DNA of 64,000 bases, from NCBI RefSeq assembly GCF_006970445.1, contig NZ_CP033877.1, positions 3,046,750 to 3,110,749 on the forward strand, given 5' to 3'. Shown one piece after another: positions 63,765-64,000 of the stretch. Made by a program: the position numbers and the translations under genes. Source of the stretch: Stenotrophomonas maltophilia (GTDB lineage Bacteria; Pseudomonadota; Gammaproteobacteria; Xanthomonadales; Xanthomonadaceae). The number at the start of each line of letters is the position of its first letter. Positions within the stretch are counted from its first letter, which is position 1. The notes beneath the pieces are model-generated. The model ran no database searches. It was not told the origin of the DNA and saw nothing but the letters and a program-made list of their open reading frames with translations.

Positions 63765-64000
63765 TCAGCCCTTCAACGAATCGACTTCGCCGACATTGAT
63801 CGTGCGGCGGGTGCGGAACAGGGTCACCAGGATCGCCAGGCCGATGGCGGCTTCCGCGGCGGCGACGGTCAGGATGAAGAACACGAACAGCTGGCCGGAC
63901 GGATCGCCCAGCTGACGCGAGAAGCCGACGAAGTTGATGTTCACCGACAGCAGCATCAGTTCGATCGACATCAGCAGGACGATGACGTTCTTCCGGTTGA
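63765..64000 (-). CDS. nuoK: NADH-quinone oxidoreductase subunit K (5' end outside the window)
   Basis: The C-terminal 77 residues of a roughly 100-residue subunit. [23 protein letters not shown] contains the conserved Glu of helix 2; [23 protein letters not shown] contains the second Glu region; C-terminal basic tail ends DSLKG. Seven bases before nuoL. Confidence 0.96.
   Translation of the reverse strand, partial: NRKNVIVLLMSIELMLLSVNINFVGFSRQLGDPSGQLFVFFILTVAAAEAAIGLAILVTLFRTRRTINVGEVDSLKG

Noticed and set aside
61604..63799. A plus-strand open frame of about 730 codons
   Set aside because: Antisense to nuoL, whose family match is certain.

Overview
The window is GC-rich chromosomal DNA of a Xanthomonadaceae bacterium, most likely the Stenotrophomonas maltophilia complex. 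Three things suggest this: the protein sequences, the housekeeping gene order (thrS-infC-rpmI-rplT-pheS-pheT-ihfA-merR; tRNA-fMet-rimP-nusA-infB-rbfA-truB-rpsO-pnp; nuoK-L-M-N), and many short GTAG-tipped palindromes of the kind called SMAG elements in S. maltophilia. The species is inferred from recall of such sequences, not from a database search.

Layout. 1-8 kb: an M48-type protease fragment, a SUMF1-fold lipoprotein, RNase D, a DUF4034/Sel1-like protein and a TonB-dependent receptor. 8-12 kb: a TetR repressor divergent from an isomerase-hydrolase-esterase catabolic operon, with a clear promoter/operator between them, then tRNA-Ala. 12-23 kb: mixed metabolism and repair (SDR, Ada-like methyltransferase, CurA-type reductase, lipocalin, LEA lipoprotein, acyl-CoA dehydrogenase, HNH nuclease, dxs), tandem tRNA-Phe genes and a dense cluster of palindromes at 19.6-20.03 kb. 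23.9-29.1 kb: the most unusual part. A response regulator stands divergent from a run of genes encoding an unknown protein, a Ras-like GTPase, two roadblock proteins, a pilin-like protein without a prepilin leader, two type IV prepilins and a stand-alone receiver domain. 29-35.5 kb: small accessory genes (TetR plus SMR efflux pump, LysE exporter, racemase, DUF3011, GNAT, phosphatase) and tRNA-Pro.

35.5-64 kb is mainly housekeeping on the minus strand: the thrS-to-ihfA translation operon, a DUF3325/DUF3649/PepSY iron-linked trio, a GH18 chitinase, the pnp-to-rimP RNA and translation operon behind two initiator tRNA genes, and the distal nuo genes of respiratory complex I.

Best candidates for undescribed biology: (1) the GTPase/roadblock/pilin locus with two related receiver domains; (2) a short thrS leader ORF with three consecutive Thr codons, between a good promoter and a terminator, which looks like ribosome-dependent attenuation; (3) a perfect 62-bp hairpin just upstream of the HNH nuclease gene.
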